DNA from: Hymenobacter citatus
GTDB taxonomy: Bacteria; Bacteroidota; Bacteroidia; Cytophagales; Hymenobacteraceae
Assembly (NCBI RefSeq): GCF_014333615.1
Contig: NZ_JACSCY010000005.1
Coordinates: 62,001 to 126,000 of the forward strand
Reading direction: 5' to 3'
Length of the DNA stretch: 64,000 nucleotides
Below are positions 34,739-43,194 of this stretch, piece after piece. The translations under genes and the position numbers were made by a program. Under the pieces are notes generated by a model. It worked only from the letters and a program-made list of their open reading frames with translations. It did no database searches and had not been told where the DNA came from. Position 1 is the first letter of the stretch, and each line of letters begins with the position of its first letter.

Positions 34739-36601
34739 TCAAAACCGGCTGGTGATGCCAAAGTGAATCTTGGAGGCATTTAGGGAAAAGGCCTGGTCGC
34801 GGGTGCGGCCCACCGAATACACGAACTGAAACAACCCGGCCCCGGTGCGGAAGCTCAGGCCGGCACCCAGCCCAGTGGGGGCATCTTGCCGGAAGTCGTT
34901 GGTGAGGTCGCGGCGGATGTAGGCTTGGTCCACGAATAGGAACACGTAGGCCTCATTGCCCGTGAACTGCCGGAATTCGGCGGTGCCCACGGCGTACTGG
35001 CTGGCGTAGAAGTTGAATTCGTTGAAACCCCGCAGGGTAGCCAAGCCGCCTACCCGGTACAGGTCGTTCAGAAACAGGCGCTGGTTGAACAGCGCCTCGC
35101 CGTGCACCCGCGTGAGCAGCACGCCTTGCTGGCCTATGCGGTAGTAGCGCTCGGCACGCCCGCTCATGCCTACCTGCGTAGAGCGCAGGGCCAGCCCCGC
35201 GTACAGCTCCTCATTTAGCTCGGGGTTGCGCGAGATGCGCTTGTTGCCCACGTTGCCCTGCGCGGCCACTAGCACGCCCCGGCGCGGAAACAGCAGATCA
35301 TCCAGCGAGTTCCAGGTGTAGCTGAGGCCGTAGTTAGTGTATTCGGAGTCGATATTTTCGGGTAGGGTGGTGCGCCGGTCCAGCAGCGTATCGAGCAGGC
35401 GGGAACTGCGCAACTCCGTGAAAACGGTGAGGCGCCCGGCCCGCGGCGTAGGATAGGTAATCTGGAGGCGCGGCCGAATGGTCAGGAACGCGTCGTTCTG
35501 CCGATACAGATTGAACGTGCCGGCCACTTCCAGCGGCGTGCCGAAGAAGTTGGGGTGCACGTACTGGGCATCGAGCTGCTGGGAGGCCGCGTCTACCTTG
35601 CGCCACTGCAACCCCAGCTGCTTGCCGCCCCCCTTGATGTTGCGCAGGTTGATGGTGACGTCGCCAGTGAGCTGCACGCGGTTTTGGGTGGCCGTGGGAT
35701 TGGGGTTGGGCAGCACCCCCACAATGGCATCGAACTGGTTGGCCGAGCGGTCGGCGAGCAATAAGTACACCCGCGCCCTACCCCTGGCAAAGCGCACCTC
35801 GGGCGCAGCCTTTATCTGCAGATAGGGCAGTTGGCGCAACAACTGGGCGGCAGCATCTACTCGCTGCTGGCTGTAGGGCTGGTTGGGGAATATTTGCAGG
35901 TATTTGATTAGGAAATTGCGCCGGGTTTTAGTTACCCCAATTACCTCCAGCGAATCAAAAACGATAACCGGGCCGCGGTCCAGCACCACCCGGCCTTCCA
36001 CCTCATTGCCCCGCAGCTCCACCGAGTCGAGGCGCACAGTGGCGAAGGGGTAGCCCTGGTTTTCGGCTTCGTCCAGAATACGCTCTTGCAAGCGGCTCCA
36101 CTCGCCGGGTACAAAAGGACGACTTGTGAAAAACCGCTCCCGGTAACCGGCACGGGTGAGCAGGGCGTCGCCGAGGTTGCCGTTGCGCAGGCGTGCCCAC
36201 CGAAACTGCTCACCCACGTACACATCGGCCACCAGCGTATCGCGCGACCAGTGCAGCCGGTCGGCCGAGGCGGTGAGGTAGGCGCTAGCTTGCAGGGCCT
36301 GCACCACCTCGCGCACCGTGCGCAGGGCCGCCAGCGAATCGGGAGCTGTGGCGCGGTAGCGGTAGCGGCGCAGCACGGCCTGGTCGGCGGCATCGGCGGT
36401 GCGCAGGCGCACGAACCGGGGAACTTTGGGCGGCATGCGACGCTTGGCAGTTGAATCGGGTGCAGTTGCTTTGGGCGGCAGCGGTGGTGTTTGCAGGCTT
36501 GGCTGGTTGGGTAGGGTAGGCGTCACCTGTGCCCATGCTTGGCCCGTCCAGCTGCTCAGCAGCCAGCCCAACAGGCAGAACACAAGGACACGGGCGTACA
36601 T
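34739..36601 (-). CDS. BamA/TamA family outer-membrane protein
   Basis: The 620-residue product has a signal peptide (MYARVLVFCLLGWLLSSW..AWAQ) and a Pro-rich linker. POTRA-like repeats occur at about 95-290 (VVLDRGPVIVFDSLEVIG, then QPYSQQRVDAAAQLLRQLPY). A C-terminal bacterial surface antigen barrel carries the conserved VGGLATLRGFN loop and ends in GITSRF. Proteins of this type insert or export outer-membrane proteins. This one is shorter than the housekeeping BamA and fits the TamA/ShlB-like group of Bacteroidetes. It is the first gene right of the island and is read leftward toward the tRNA. Confidence 0.9.
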   Translation of the reverse strand: MYARVLVFCLLGWLLSSWTGQAWAQVTPTLPNQPSLQTPPLPPKATAPDSTAKRRMPPKVPRFVRLRTADAADQAVLRRYRYRATAPDSLAALRTVREVVQALQASAYLTASADRLHWSRDTLVADVYVGEQFRWARLRNGNLGDALLTRAGYRERFFTSRPFVPGEWSRLQERILDEAENQGYPFATVRLDSVELRGNEVEGRVVLDRGPVIVFDSLEVIGVTKTRRNFLIKYLQIFPNQPYSQQRVDAAAQLLRQLPYLQIKAAPEVRFARGRARVYLLLADRSANQFDAIVGVLPNPNPTATQNRVQLTGDVTINLRNIKGGGKQLGLQWRKVDAASQQLDAQYVHPNFFGTPLEVAGTFNLYRQNDAFLTIRPRLQITYPTPRAGRLTVFTELRSSRLLDTLLDRRTTLPENIDSEYTNYGLSYTWNSLDDLLFPRRGVLVAAQGNVGNKRISRNPELNEELYAGLALRSTQVGMSGRAERYYRIGQQGVLLTRVHGEALFNQRLFLNDLYRVGGLATLRGFNEFNFYASQYAVGTAEFRQFTGNEAYVFLFVDQAYIRRDLTNDFRQDAPTGLGAGLSFRTGAGLFQFVYSVGRTRDQAFSLNASKIHFGITSRF

Positions 36602-36691
36602 TTGCGGGCTGATAACGTCGGCGCAATGCGCTTCATTTCAAAAAGTCAGCCTAAAGTTACCTTTCCATTGTTGGTTGTGTTGTAGGTGAAG

Positions 36692-36808
36692 AACGTCATT
36701 TCGACCAGCGGGAAAGATCTCGCGTGCTCCACAAGCTCAATCATTATACAATTACTGAAAGCATGCGAGATTTCTCTGCTTAATGCGCAGAATGGTCGAA
36801 ATGACGTT
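36692..36808. repeat. Degenerate palindromic repeat, family A
   Basis: AACGTCATTTCGACCA (36692-36707) matches TGGTCGAAATGACGTT (36793-36808) as outer arms. The inner arms (GATCTCGCGTGC and GCATGCGAGATTT) are only partly complementary and the loop is long. It lies between divergent genes, so it is not simply a terminator. Confidence 0.75.
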
Positions 36809-36829
36809 TTCTGCTTCAATTATTGACAC

Positions 36830-37960
36830 ATGCCCGGCCTTTACCTTCATATTCCTTTCTGCAAGCAAGCTTGTCATTACTGCGACTTCCACTTTAGCAC
36901 CTCCATGGCGCTAAAAAATCGTTTTGTGGAGGCCCTGACGCGGGAAATGCAACTGCGCGCCGCCTACCTCGGCCCGGCTCCTACCCTCGATACCATCTAT
37001 TTCGGCGGGGGTACTCCTTCATTGCTGACAGCTGCCGAGCTGGATACGATTTTCGCGGCCATCCATCAGCAATTTACGGTAGCGCCCGACGCGGAAATCA
37101 CGCTGGAGGCTAACCCTGACGACCTCACGCCGGCCAAGCTGCGGGAGTTGGCGGCCTCGCCCATCAACCGCCTCAGCATTGGGTTGCAGAGCTTCCACGA
37201 GCCGCACCTGCGCCTGATGAACCGCGCCCACTCAGCCCAGGAGTCGGACCAGGCGGTGCGGGCGGCCCAGGACGCGGGCTTCGAGAATATTTCGGTGGAT
37301 CTGATTTACGGGGTACCCGCCCCTACCCACGCCTTGTGGGAGCAGGACATGGCGGCGGCCTTTGCGCTGGGCGTGCCGCATCTGTCGTGCTACGCCCTCA
37401 CTATCGAGCCGGGCACGGTGTTCGGGCATCGCCTGAAAAAAGGCACCATGCAGGCCCCGCCCGATGAGTTTGTGGCCCAGCAATTTGAGCTGCTGCTCAC
37501 GGAAATGACCAGGCACGGGTATCAGCAATACGAAATCAGTAACTTCTGCCTGCCCGGTCGCGAGTCGCGCCACAACTCGGCTTACTGGCGCGGCGTGCCC
37601 TACCTGGGGCTGGGGCCGAGCGCGCACTCCTTCGACGGCCACACCCGGCAATACACTGTGGCCAACAATGCCCGCTATGTGGCGGCCGTGCTGGAGCAAG
37701 GCGAGGTGCCCGCCACCATGGAGAACCTTTCGGCCCAAGACCGCGCCAACGAGTACCTGATGACCAGCCTGCGCACCGCCCACGGCTGCGACCTGGCGTA
37801 CTTGCGCGACATCCTCGGCGTAGACCTACCCGCGCAGCACGGCGCCTACCTCCAGCAATTGCAAACCGACGGCTGGGCAACCCTACACCACGATGTGCTG
37901 ATCCTCACCGACCAAGGCAAGCTATTGGCCGATCATATCACGCTGGCCCTGTTTCAATAG
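36830..37960 (+). CDS. hemW: Radical SAM heme chaperone HemW
   Basis: The 376-residue protein has the radical SAM cluster motif near the N terminus, IPFCKQACHYCDFHF (Cys11, Cys15, Cys18), with the additional phenylalanine/histidine pattern of the HemN-like family. GGGTPSLL and EANPDDLT segments and a C-terminal HemN domain follow. The length and the lack of the HemN N-terminal extension fit HemW, a heme-trafficking protein, rather than oxygen-independent coproporphyrinogen oxidase. The ATG at 36830 places the motif at the expected distance. Confidence 0.93.
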   Translation: MPGLYLHIPFCKQACHYCDFHFSTSMALKNRFVEALTREMQLRAAYLGPAPTLDTIYFGGGTPSLLTAAELDTIFAAIHQQFTVAPDAEITLEANPDDLTPAKLRELAASPINRLSIGLQSFHEPHLRLMNRAHSAQESDQAVRAAQDAGFENISVDLIYGVPAPTHALWEQDMAAAFALGVPHLSCYALTIEPGTVFGHRLKKGTMQAPPDEFVAQQFELLLTEMTRHGYQQYEISNFCLPGRESRHNSAYWRGVPYLGLGPSAHSFDGHTRQYTVANNARYVAAVLEQGEVPATMENLSAQDRANEYLMTSLRTAHGCDLAYLRDILGVDLPAQHGAYLQQLQTDGWATLHHDVLILTDQGKLLADHITLALFQ

Positions 37961-38018
37961 CATTGCGGTGCTCATCTATTTTCGGTGAATTCAAGAAATT
38001 CGGCGTAAATCTGTAGTA

Positions 38019-38516
38019 ATGGAACGCTTGATAGATGCCCTGGCGGACAACGCCGATTTTTTTGTGGAGCAGGTACAAATTACGGCTGTCGTGTTCGACA
38101 ACACGAACGACGTAACGGTATGGGCTACCACGTTTTTCGACAACACCCTGTATTTCTTTCATTTGGGCTTGCAGTTTCAGTCGCTGGATCTGCTGCTGCG
38201 CCTGGCCGGCGACCGAACTGAGGCCCTACAGGAACAAGTAGCCGAAGCGCTGGCCACCGTAACGGAGTGGCCCTGCCTGCTCGAATACAATACCTCTGAA
38301 GCTCCCCCCGTACCCCTAGCTGGCGTAGCGCTTAAACTGGCCTGCACCTACCCCGCCGATGGCCCGGACGACGAGGAGGAAGAAGTTTCATTTGTGCAGC
38401 TACCTTTGGATGTTGATGAGTCGGAGGAGGAAGAGTTTGAGGAAGAGGAGTTTGACGACGAGCGTCCTCACAATATTTTCTACCTCGAAGGCATCTTCCT
38501 GCGCCTAGAGCCCTAG
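38019..38516 (+). CDS. Acidic cytoplasmic protein of unknown function
   Basis: The 165-residue protein has no signal peptide. The N-terminal 110 residues look like a compact alpha/beta domain (MERLIDALADNADFFVEQVQ...). The C-terminal part holds a strongly acidic stretch (DDEEEE, then ESEEEEFEEEEFDDE, about 117-150) before an aromatic tail. I recognise no family. It lies between hemW and an alpha/beta hydrolase gene on the same strand with short gaps, possibly as an operon. Confidence 0.6.
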   Translation: MERLIDALADNADFFVEQVQITAVVFDNTNDVTVWATTFFDNTLYFFHLGLQFQSLDLLLRLAGDRTEALQEQVAEALATVTEWPCLLEYNTSEAPPVPLAGVALKLACTYPADGPDDEEEEVSFVQLPLDVDESEEEEFEEEEFDDERPHNIFYLEGIFLRLEP

Positions 38517-38644
38517 CTACCGCTTCGTTCGGATTGCAACGAAACTTGTGACTGGCTCCTCCAAACAACCACTACCTGATCCTCCTACAAAATCCGTGTA
38601 ATTCGATCAATCCGGGCAAATCCGTGGTTCAGACAACATCCGAG

Positions 38645-39304
38645 ATGAAGGTATACCTGCTACCCGGGCTGGGTGCCGATGAGCGCATTTTTCGTTATTT
38701 ACAGCCACGCTTGCACGCCGAAACCCGAGTGCTACAATGGTTTACACCCGAGCCGCACGAAACCCTACCCCATTACGTGGCCCGCATGGCCGAGCGGGTA
38801 GTAGCAGACGAGCCGTGCCTGCTAGTCGGTGTATCGTTTGGAGGGGTGGTGGCTCTAGAAATGTGCCGGCTGCGGCCTCTGGCCCGGCCCGTACTCATTA
38901 GCAGTATTCCGGATGCCGATTGCCTGCCGCCGCTCCTGCGTATTATTCGTAATACGGGCGTGTATAAACTAGTGCCGCCGCAGTTGCTCAAGCTGCTGCC
39001 CCGCGTGGGGCAGTGGTATTTCAATATCAGCAACGGCGAAGCTTACCAGCTATTTCGCGAGATTCTGCGCGATATGGACCCTGTGTATACCCGCTGGGCC
39101 ATCGACCGGCTCTTGCATTGGGACAGCACCGATATTGGCCGGGGCGTGCAAATCCTGGGTACCCGCGACCGGGTATTTCCGCCTGGCCCATCTCCGGTCG
39201 ACTACCTTATCCCCAACGGCGGCCACTTCATGGTGCTCACCCATGCCCAGGAAATCAGTGCTATTCTGAATAGAATGGTGAATGAAGAAGGTAACTTATC
39301 ATAA
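38645..39304 (+). CDS. Alpha/beta hydrolase
   Basis: The 219-residue protein shows the alpha/beta hydrolase pattern. An N-terminal VYLLPGLGADERIF gives the oxyanion-hole region, the nucleophile elbow is VGVSFGG (Ser), an Asp follows in GTRDRVFP, and a His is in NGGHFMVLTH near the end. The substrate is unknown. I chose the ATG at 38645 (MKVYLLPG) over the GTG 21 bp upstream because the first strand begins there. Confidence 0.85.
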   Translation: MKVYLLPGLGADERIFRYLQPRLHAETRVLQWFTPEPHETLPHYVARMAERVVADEPCLLVGVSFGGVVALEMCRLRPLARPVLISSIPDADCLPPLLRIIRNTGVYKLVPPQLLKLLPRVGQWYFNISNGEAYQLFREILRDMDPVYTRWAIDRLLHWDSTDIGRGVQILGTRDRVFPPGPSPVDYLIPNGGHFMVLTHAQEISAILNRMVNEEGNLS

Positions 39305-39311
39305 AGGTCAC

Positions 39312-39402
39312 CTGTCATCCTGAGCTTGCGAAGGACCTTATTACATATGAACGAGTCGTCGCGCAGACGTGAGAAGGTCCTTCGCGCTGCTCAGGATGAC
39401 AG
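39312..39402. repeat. Palindromic repeat, family B (CTGTCATCCTGAGC..GAAGGACCTT)
   Basis: CTGTCATCCTGAGCTTGCGA from 39312 is mirrored by its near reverse complement ending at 39402. The loop contains the family hallmark ACGAGTCGT. It sits between two same-strand genes, so its role is not limited to convergent ends. Confidence 0.85.
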
Positions 39403-39435
39403 CCGTATTCATTCACCACCTCACCATCTCACCGA

Positions 39436-40206
39436 ATGCTTGCTACTTACCCTCACCAAGGCAATATGTATTCCTTCGACCCCGGCGCGCCGCTGGATAT
39501 TTCCCTACCCCTGGCGCCTGGCGAGGAGCAGGTAAGTTGTTTCTGGGCTGAGCCGGTAGAGATAGAAACCATTCGGGTAGGCAGCTTTGTGGGGAGCGTG
39601 GCCGAAGGCGGGAGCACCAACTACAAGCGCGTGCACCTCACACCCCACGGCAACGGCACGCATACCGAGTGCTACGGTCACATCTCGGCCGAGCCAGACG
39701 CGCTGCTCAGCCGCTGCCTGCGCCGCTTTTTGTTTGTGGCCCGGCTGGTATCGGTGCAGCCGCGCCCCCTCCCCAACGGCGACCAGGTAGTATTGCTGGC
39801 CGACGTGCAGCGTGAGCTGGAAAAAGGCCCCGATGCGGCCGTAGCGCCCGAAGCCCTGGTGCTGCGCACGCTTCCCAACCACCGCGCCAAACGCACGCGC
39901 CACTACTCCGGCACCAATCCGCCCTACCTGGAGCCCGCCCTGGCGCATTACCTAGCCGAGCATCACATCGACCACCTGCTGCTAGACCTACCCAGCGTAG
40001 ACCGCGAGGAAGACGGCGGCCAGCTACTGGCACACCATGCCTTCTGGCAATACCCGCACGCCACCCGCCAGAGCGCCACCATCACGGAGTTGATCTTCGT
40101 AGCCGATGCGGTGGAAGATGGTTTGTACCTGCTCAACCTGCAAATCACGAGTCTGGCGCTGGACGCCAGCCCTAGCAAGCCGGTACTGTATGCCTTACTG
40201 AAATGA
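39436..40206 (+). CDS. Cyclase family protein (kynurenine formamidase-like)
   Basis: The 256-residue protein carries the metal-binding motif HGNGTHTE (a variant of HxGTHxD) near residue 73. LLLDLPSVDREEDGG and HHAFW later supply further conserved residues of the cyclase/KynB fold. The family contains formamidases and isatin hydrolases that act on N-formyl or lactam substrates with Mn or Zn. With no kynurenine genes nearby, the substrate cannot be set. The start at 39436 gives a short leader before the fold; MYSFDPG at codon 11 is an alternative. Confidence 0.85.
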   Translation: MLATYPHQGNMYSFDPGAPLDISLPLAPGEEQVSCFWAEPVEIETIRVGSFVGSVAEGGSTNYKRVHLTPHGNGTHTECYGHISAEPDALLSRCLRRFLFVARLVSVQPRPLPNGDQVVLLADVQRELEKGPDAAVAPEALVLRTLPNHRAKRTRHYSGTNPPYLEPALAHYLAEHHIDHLLLDLPSVDREEDGGQLLAHHAFWQYPHATRQSATITELIFVADAVEDGLYLLNLQITSLALDASPSKPVLYALLK

Positions 40207-40216
40207 TTGTTCAGGG

Positions 40217-40297
40217 GTAGAGACGTATCCTGGCGTCTTGTCGTTGAACAACATCGACCACGCGGCGTGGAGACGAGACGCCAGGATACGTCTCTAC
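40217..40297. repeat. Palindromic repeat (GTAGAGACGTATCCTGGCGTCT)
   Basis: Arms of 20-22 bp: GTAGAGACGTATCCTGGCGTCT at 40217, and its complement ending at 40297, around a loop of about 36 nt with a smaller palindrome. It is a single-copy family in this window. It lies between convergent genes. Confidence 0.8.
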
Positions 40298-40336
40298 ATT
40301 GTTGTCATTAACTCAAACAGCCTCTCGTATAGAACA

Positions 40337-40378
40337 AACACGAAAAGGGCCATCCGCATGGATGGCCCTTTTCGTGTT
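40337..40378. terminator. Strong bidirectional terminator of the rplU-rpmA operon
   Basis: A perfect stem of 19 bp (AACACGAAAAGGGCCATCC and its reverse complement) with a 4-nt loop spans 40337-40378. Read leftward it ends the L27 gene that stops at 40392; it also serves the convergent cyclase gene. Confidence 0.9.
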
Positions 40379-40391
40379 ATCGTACTACCAA

Positions 40392-40694
40392 CTAGGCAGG
40401 CGTTACTTCGGGCGCAGTCGTTACCTCAGCAGCAACTACTTCGCCGGGGATAACCGATACAAACGAACGGTCACCGCGGCCTTTGCGGAACTGTACCGTG
40501 CCGTCGATCATGGCGAACAGGGTGTGGTCTTTACCCATCCCTACGTTCTGACCAGCGTGGTGCTTGGTACCGCGCTGACGAACGATGATGTTGCCCGAGA
40601 TGATGCTCTGACCACCGTAGATTTTCACGCCAAGGCGCTTGCTATGCGATTCGCGGCCGTTGTTAGACGAGCCGACACCTTTCTTGTGTGCCAT
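40392..40694 (-). CDS. rpmA: 50S ribosomal protein L27
   Basis: The 100-residue protein starts [20 protein letters not shown] and continues LGVKIYGGQ, the L27 signature, with the conserved [14 protein letters not shown] stretch. It lies near the peptidyl-transferase centre of the 50S subunit. A low-complexity tail ([15 protein letters not shown]) extends the usual 85-residue length. It is the second gene of the rplU-rpmA operon. Confidence 0.97.
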   Translation of the reverse strand: MAHKKGVGSSNNGRESHSKRLGVKIYGGQSIISGNIIVRQRGTKHHAGQNVGMGKDHTLFAMIDGTVQFRKGRGDRSFVSVIPGEVVAAEVTTAPEVTPA

Positions 40695-40701
40695 GTTTTT
40701 T

Positions 40702-40803
40702 AAGCTTTTAGCTACTGGCTGTTAGCCGTTAGCTTTTGTGTAAGAAGCAAGCTAGTCAAACCGAAAGCTAACAGCCAAAAGCTGGTAGCTAACTGCTATA
40801 AAA
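40702..40803. repeat. Inverted repeat in the rplU-rpmA gap
   Basis: TTTTAGCTACTGGCTGTTAGC and AGCTAACAGCCAAAAGCTGGTAGCTAA are imperfect reverse complements that fill the 111-bp gap between L21 and L27. It is embedded inside a ribosomal-protein operon, so it must allow read-through or be processed. Confidence 0.65.
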
Positions 40804-40805
40804 AA

Positions 40806-41111
40806 CTAGCCGATGCTGTTGATTTGTACTTTGGTGTAGTCCTGACGGTGGCCGTTCAGTTTGCGGTGGCCTTTGCGGCGCTTCTTCTTGAATACCAACA
40901 CCTTGTCGCTCTTTACGTGCGCCAGGATGGTGCCCGTTACTTTCACGTCCAGGGTAGGAGCACCAATGTTGATGGTGCCGTTGTCTTCGGTCAGGAGGGC
41001 GTTGCCCAACTCCACCGAATCGCCGACGTTGCCAGCCAGCTTGTGGGTGTAAACGAACTTGTCGGCTTCGACCTTGGTCTGCTTGCCAGCTATATCGACG
41101 ATTGCGTACAT
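40806..41111 (-). CDS. rplU: 50S ribosomal protein L21
   Basis: The 101-residue protein begins MYAIVDIAGKQTKVEADKFV and ends with KKRRKGHRKLNGHRQDYTKV, both hallmarks of L21. It binds 23S rRNA. It precedes rpmA in the standard order. The promoter lies in 41112-41580, shared in a divergent arrangement with nrdB. Confidence 0.97.
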   Translation of the reverse strand: MYAIVDIAGKQTKVEADKFVYTHKLAGNVGDSVELGNALLTEDNGTINIGAPTLDVKVTGTILAHVKSDKVLVFKKKRRKGHRKLNGHRQDYTKVQINSIG

Positions 41112-41276
41112 CAGTGTCTTCGCGGTTTCTGAAAAATGGAAGGCAAAAGTACGCCCTTAAATTCAGATTTGCAAACCTAACTCGCTAATCTTCATTTACT
41201 CGCCTTCTGCCATTGACTTTCTTGGCTCTGCTACTAGGTGCAATCCTTCTATTAAAGAACACGCGAATACGAATTT

Positions 41277-41316
41277 TGTGGATAAATCACATTGTCCACA
41301 CCCAAAATGTGGATAA
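41277..41316. promoter_or_regulatory. Cluster of DnaA-box-like sites upstream of nrdB
   Basis: Two perfect DnaA boxes (TTATCCACA on the minus strand) lie at 41277-41285 and 41308-41316. A one-mismatch box TTGTCCACA lies on the plus strand at 41292-41300. Three sites in 40 bp upstream of a ribonucleotide reductase gene parallel the DnaA boxes in the E. coli nrdAB promoter, where DnaA links dNTP supply to replication. Confidence 0.65.
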
Positions 41317-41407
41317 CTTTTCTCTATTTGATAGGATTGGCTTTTTCTACTATCCCAAAACGAGAAAATACGATAACTGCCGTGTTTAGTTCGATTATAA
41401 AATTTAT

Positions 41408-41545
41408 CCGTGGAAAATGACGTTCCACGGTCCGGGTCGCAGCCTGACAGCCTATCTTTGGAAAACCAGTCAGCAGTAAACTGACCATTTTGCCGCAACC
41501 TTCACGCCGCGTGACGGGTTGCACTAGTCGATCAGGATACCTGGT
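41408..41545 (+). promoter_or_regulatory. Structured nrdB leader, possibly cobalamin-riboswitch-like
   Basis: The segment starts with a perfect 8-bp inverted repeat (CCGTGGAA, 41408-41415; TTCCACGG, 41423-41430). It then has a GTCAG/CTGAC hairpin, a GCCGCAACC element pairing with GGGTTGC, and ends with ATCAGGATACCTGG (41531-41544), close to the B12-box core. The order (CCGCAAC, then AGTC..CAGGATACCTG) recalls cobalamin riboswitches, which control class Ia reductase genes in some bacteria. Several conserved parts are missing or altered, so this is a candidate only. Confidence 0.3.
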
Positions 41546-41580
41546 CTCGCGTCTTTTCTGGCTACTATTTATTTCAACTT

Positions 41581-42543
41581 ATGGAACCCTTACTGACCGA
41601 AAATCCCAACCGTTTCGTGCTGTTTCCCATTCAGCACAACGATATGTGGCAGATGTACAAGCAGGCCGAAGCCTCGTTCTGGACGGCCGAGGAAATTGAC
41701 TTGGGCCAGGACCAAAAGGATTGGGATAGTTTGAACGACGGCGAGCGGCACTTCATCTCCCACGTCTTAGCTTTCTTCGCTGCTTCCGACGGCATCGTAA
41801 ACGAAAACTTGGCCGTCAACTTCATGCAGGAAGTGCAGTCGGCAGAGGCGCGCTGCTTTTATGGTTTCCAGGTGATGATGGAAAACATCCACTCCGAAAC
41901 CTATTCTCTGCTGATTGACACCTACGTGAAAAATCCGCAGGAAAAAGACCGCCTGTTCAACGCGCTGGAAACCGTGCCGTGCGTGAAGAAGAAGGGCGAG
42001 TGGGCCATCAAGTGGATCAACTCCGAGAACTTCACTGAGCGCCTGATTGCCTTTGCGGCCGTAGAAGGCATCTTCTTCTCGGGCTCGTTCTGCTCGATTT
42101 TCTGGCTGAAAAAGCGCGGTCTGATGCCCGGCCTGACCTTCTCGAACGAACTGATTTCGCGCGACGAGGGCCTGCACTGCGACTTCGCCTGCCTGCTCTA
42201 CCGCGACCATCTACAAAACAAGCTGCCTGAGGCCCGCGTGCAGGAAATCATCCGCGACGCGGTGACGATTGAGCAGGAGTTCGTAACCGACGCGCTACCC
42301 GTGAACCTGATTGGAATGAACTCCACCACCATGTCGCAGTACATCGAGTTTGTGGCCGACCGCCTGCTGGTGGCCCTAGGCTGCGGCAAGATCTACAACG
42401 CCACCAACCCCTTCGATTTCATGGAAATGATTTCGTTGCAGGGCAAAACCAACTTCTTCGAGAAGCGTGTGGCCGAGTACCAGAAAGCCGGCGTGATGGC
42501 CGACCGCCAGGACAACGTTTTCTCGCTGGACGAGGATTTTTAA
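41581..42543 (+). CDS. nrdB: Ribonucleotide reductase class Ia small (radical) subunit
   Basis: The 320-residue R2 subunit houses the di-iron tyrosyl radical cofactor needed to make deoxynucleotides. Ligands are visible as Asp70 (AASDGIV), Glu101 and His104 (ENIHSETY), Glu in AAVEGIFF, and Glu/His in [10 protein letters not shown]. The radical tyrosine is Tyr108, four residues after His104 as in E. coli Tyr122, so it is an authentic tyrosyl-radical enzyme. The C-terminal tail (NVFSLDEDF) carries the acidic R1-binding end. nrdA follows about 1 kb downstream on the same strand but is separated by a GIY-YIG gene and repeats. Confidence 0.96.
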   Translation: MEPLLTENPNRFVLFPIQHNDMWQMYKQAEASFWTAEEIDLGQDQKDWDSLNDGERHFISHVLAFFAASDGIVNENLAVNFMQEVQSAEARCFYGFQVMMENIHSETYSLLIDTYVKNPQEKDRLFNALETVPCVKKKGEWAIKWINSENFTERLIAFAAVEGIFFSGSFCSIFWLKKRGLMPGLTFSNELISRDEGLHCDFACLLYRDHLQNKLPEARVQEIIRDAVTIEQEFVTDALPVNLIGMNSTTMSQYIEFVADRLLVALGCGKIYNATNPFDFMEMISLQGKTNFFEKRVAEYQKAGVMADRQDNVFSLDEDF

Positions 42544-42556
42544 AGATTGCTGATCT

Positions 42557-42677
42557 AAAACCGCCTGTCATCCTGAGCGGAGCGAAGGACCTTTTCACGT
42601 ATGAACGAGTCGTTGTTACGATTATCGTTCTGCCGTGAGAAGGTCCTTCGCTCCGCTCAGGATGACAGGCGGTTTTT
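42557..42677. repeat. Palindromic repeat, family B
   Basis: AAAACCGCCTGTCATCCTGAG from 42557 is mirrored by its complement, ending in GGTTTTTTT near 42677. The loop has ACGAGTCGTTGTTACG. The terminal A and T runs mean this copy can also terminate nrdB transcription and the convergent GIY-YIG gene. Confidence 0.88.
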
Positions 42678-42693
42678 TTGTGCCTACCCTACC

Positions 42694-42978
42694 CTACCCT
42701 ACCTCCAAAAACTCCCACTGCGGATTTTGTGTCGCAATGAGCGCGTCTTTTTTTGCCCGCGTCCAGCCTTTCAATTCTTTCTCGCGGCTAATGGCGGCTT
42801 TGCTATCCGTGTATTCTTCGAAGTAGAGTAGGTTGTAGCAGAAGTAGCGGCCGGCGAAGGTTTGATTGGTACCGCGATTCTCGTAGTGCTGGGCGATGCG
42901 GTTAGGTAGGTCGTTGGTGATGCCGATGTAGAGGATGCTGCGGGCGGGGTTGGTGGTGATGTAGACGTAGTAGGGCAT
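42694..42978 (-). CDS. GIY-YIG nuclease superfamily protein (UPF0213/YhbQ-like)
   Basis: The 94-residue protein opens MPYYVYITTNPARS and continues ILYIGITNDLPNRIAQH, the GIY-YIG motif with the conserved Arg, followed by EEYTDSKAAISREKELKGW (catalytic Glu) and a final NPQWEFLEV. Such small single-domain proteins are common and often multi-copy in Bacteroidetes. Their role is unknown; repeat or element association has been suggested for the superfamily. It lies between nrdB and nrdA on the opposite strand, with family B repeats on both sides. Confidence 0.93.
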   Translation of the reverse strand: MPYYVYITTNPARSILYIGITNDLPNRIAQHYENRGTNQTFAGRYFCYNLLYFEEYTDSKAAISREKELKGWTRAKKDALIATQNPQWEFLEVG

Positions 42979-43000
42979 AGTTTAATCTTGGCTATCTATC

Positions 43001-43104
43001 CTGTCATCCTGAGCACAGCGAAGGACCTTATGCCTGTAGAACGAGTCGTTGTTACGTCTGTCGTTCTACAGGCATAAGGCCTTTCGCTGTGCTCAGGATG
43101 ACAG
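43001..43104. repeat. Palindromic repeat, family B
   Basis: CTGTCATCCTGAGCACAGCGAA at 43001 is mirrored by TTCGCTGTGCTCAGGATGACAG ending at 43104. The inner part has TGCCTGTAGAACGAGTCGTTG and a partly complementary GTCGTTCTACAGGCA. Confidence 0.9.
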
Positions 43105-43130
43105 ATGGTTTCTTGAAAGATAGTACAGCA

Positions 43131-43194
43131 ACGAATCGTTGTTACGCTTGTCGTTCACACGTGAGAAGGTCCTTCACTGCGTTCAGGATGACAG
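43131..43194. repeat. Half copy of the family B repeat
   Basis: ACGAATCGTTGTTACGCTTGTCG followed by GAGAAGGTCCTTCACTGCG and TCAGGATGACAG matches only the loop and right arm of the family. The left arm is missing, so this looks like a decayed or partially duplicated copy next to the complete one. Confidence 0.75.

Noticed and set aside
41277..41316. Chromosomal replication origin
   Set aside because: Three DnaA-like boxes alone are not enough: no dnaA, dnaN or AT-rich unwinding element lies near. Promoter control of nrdB is a simpler explanation.
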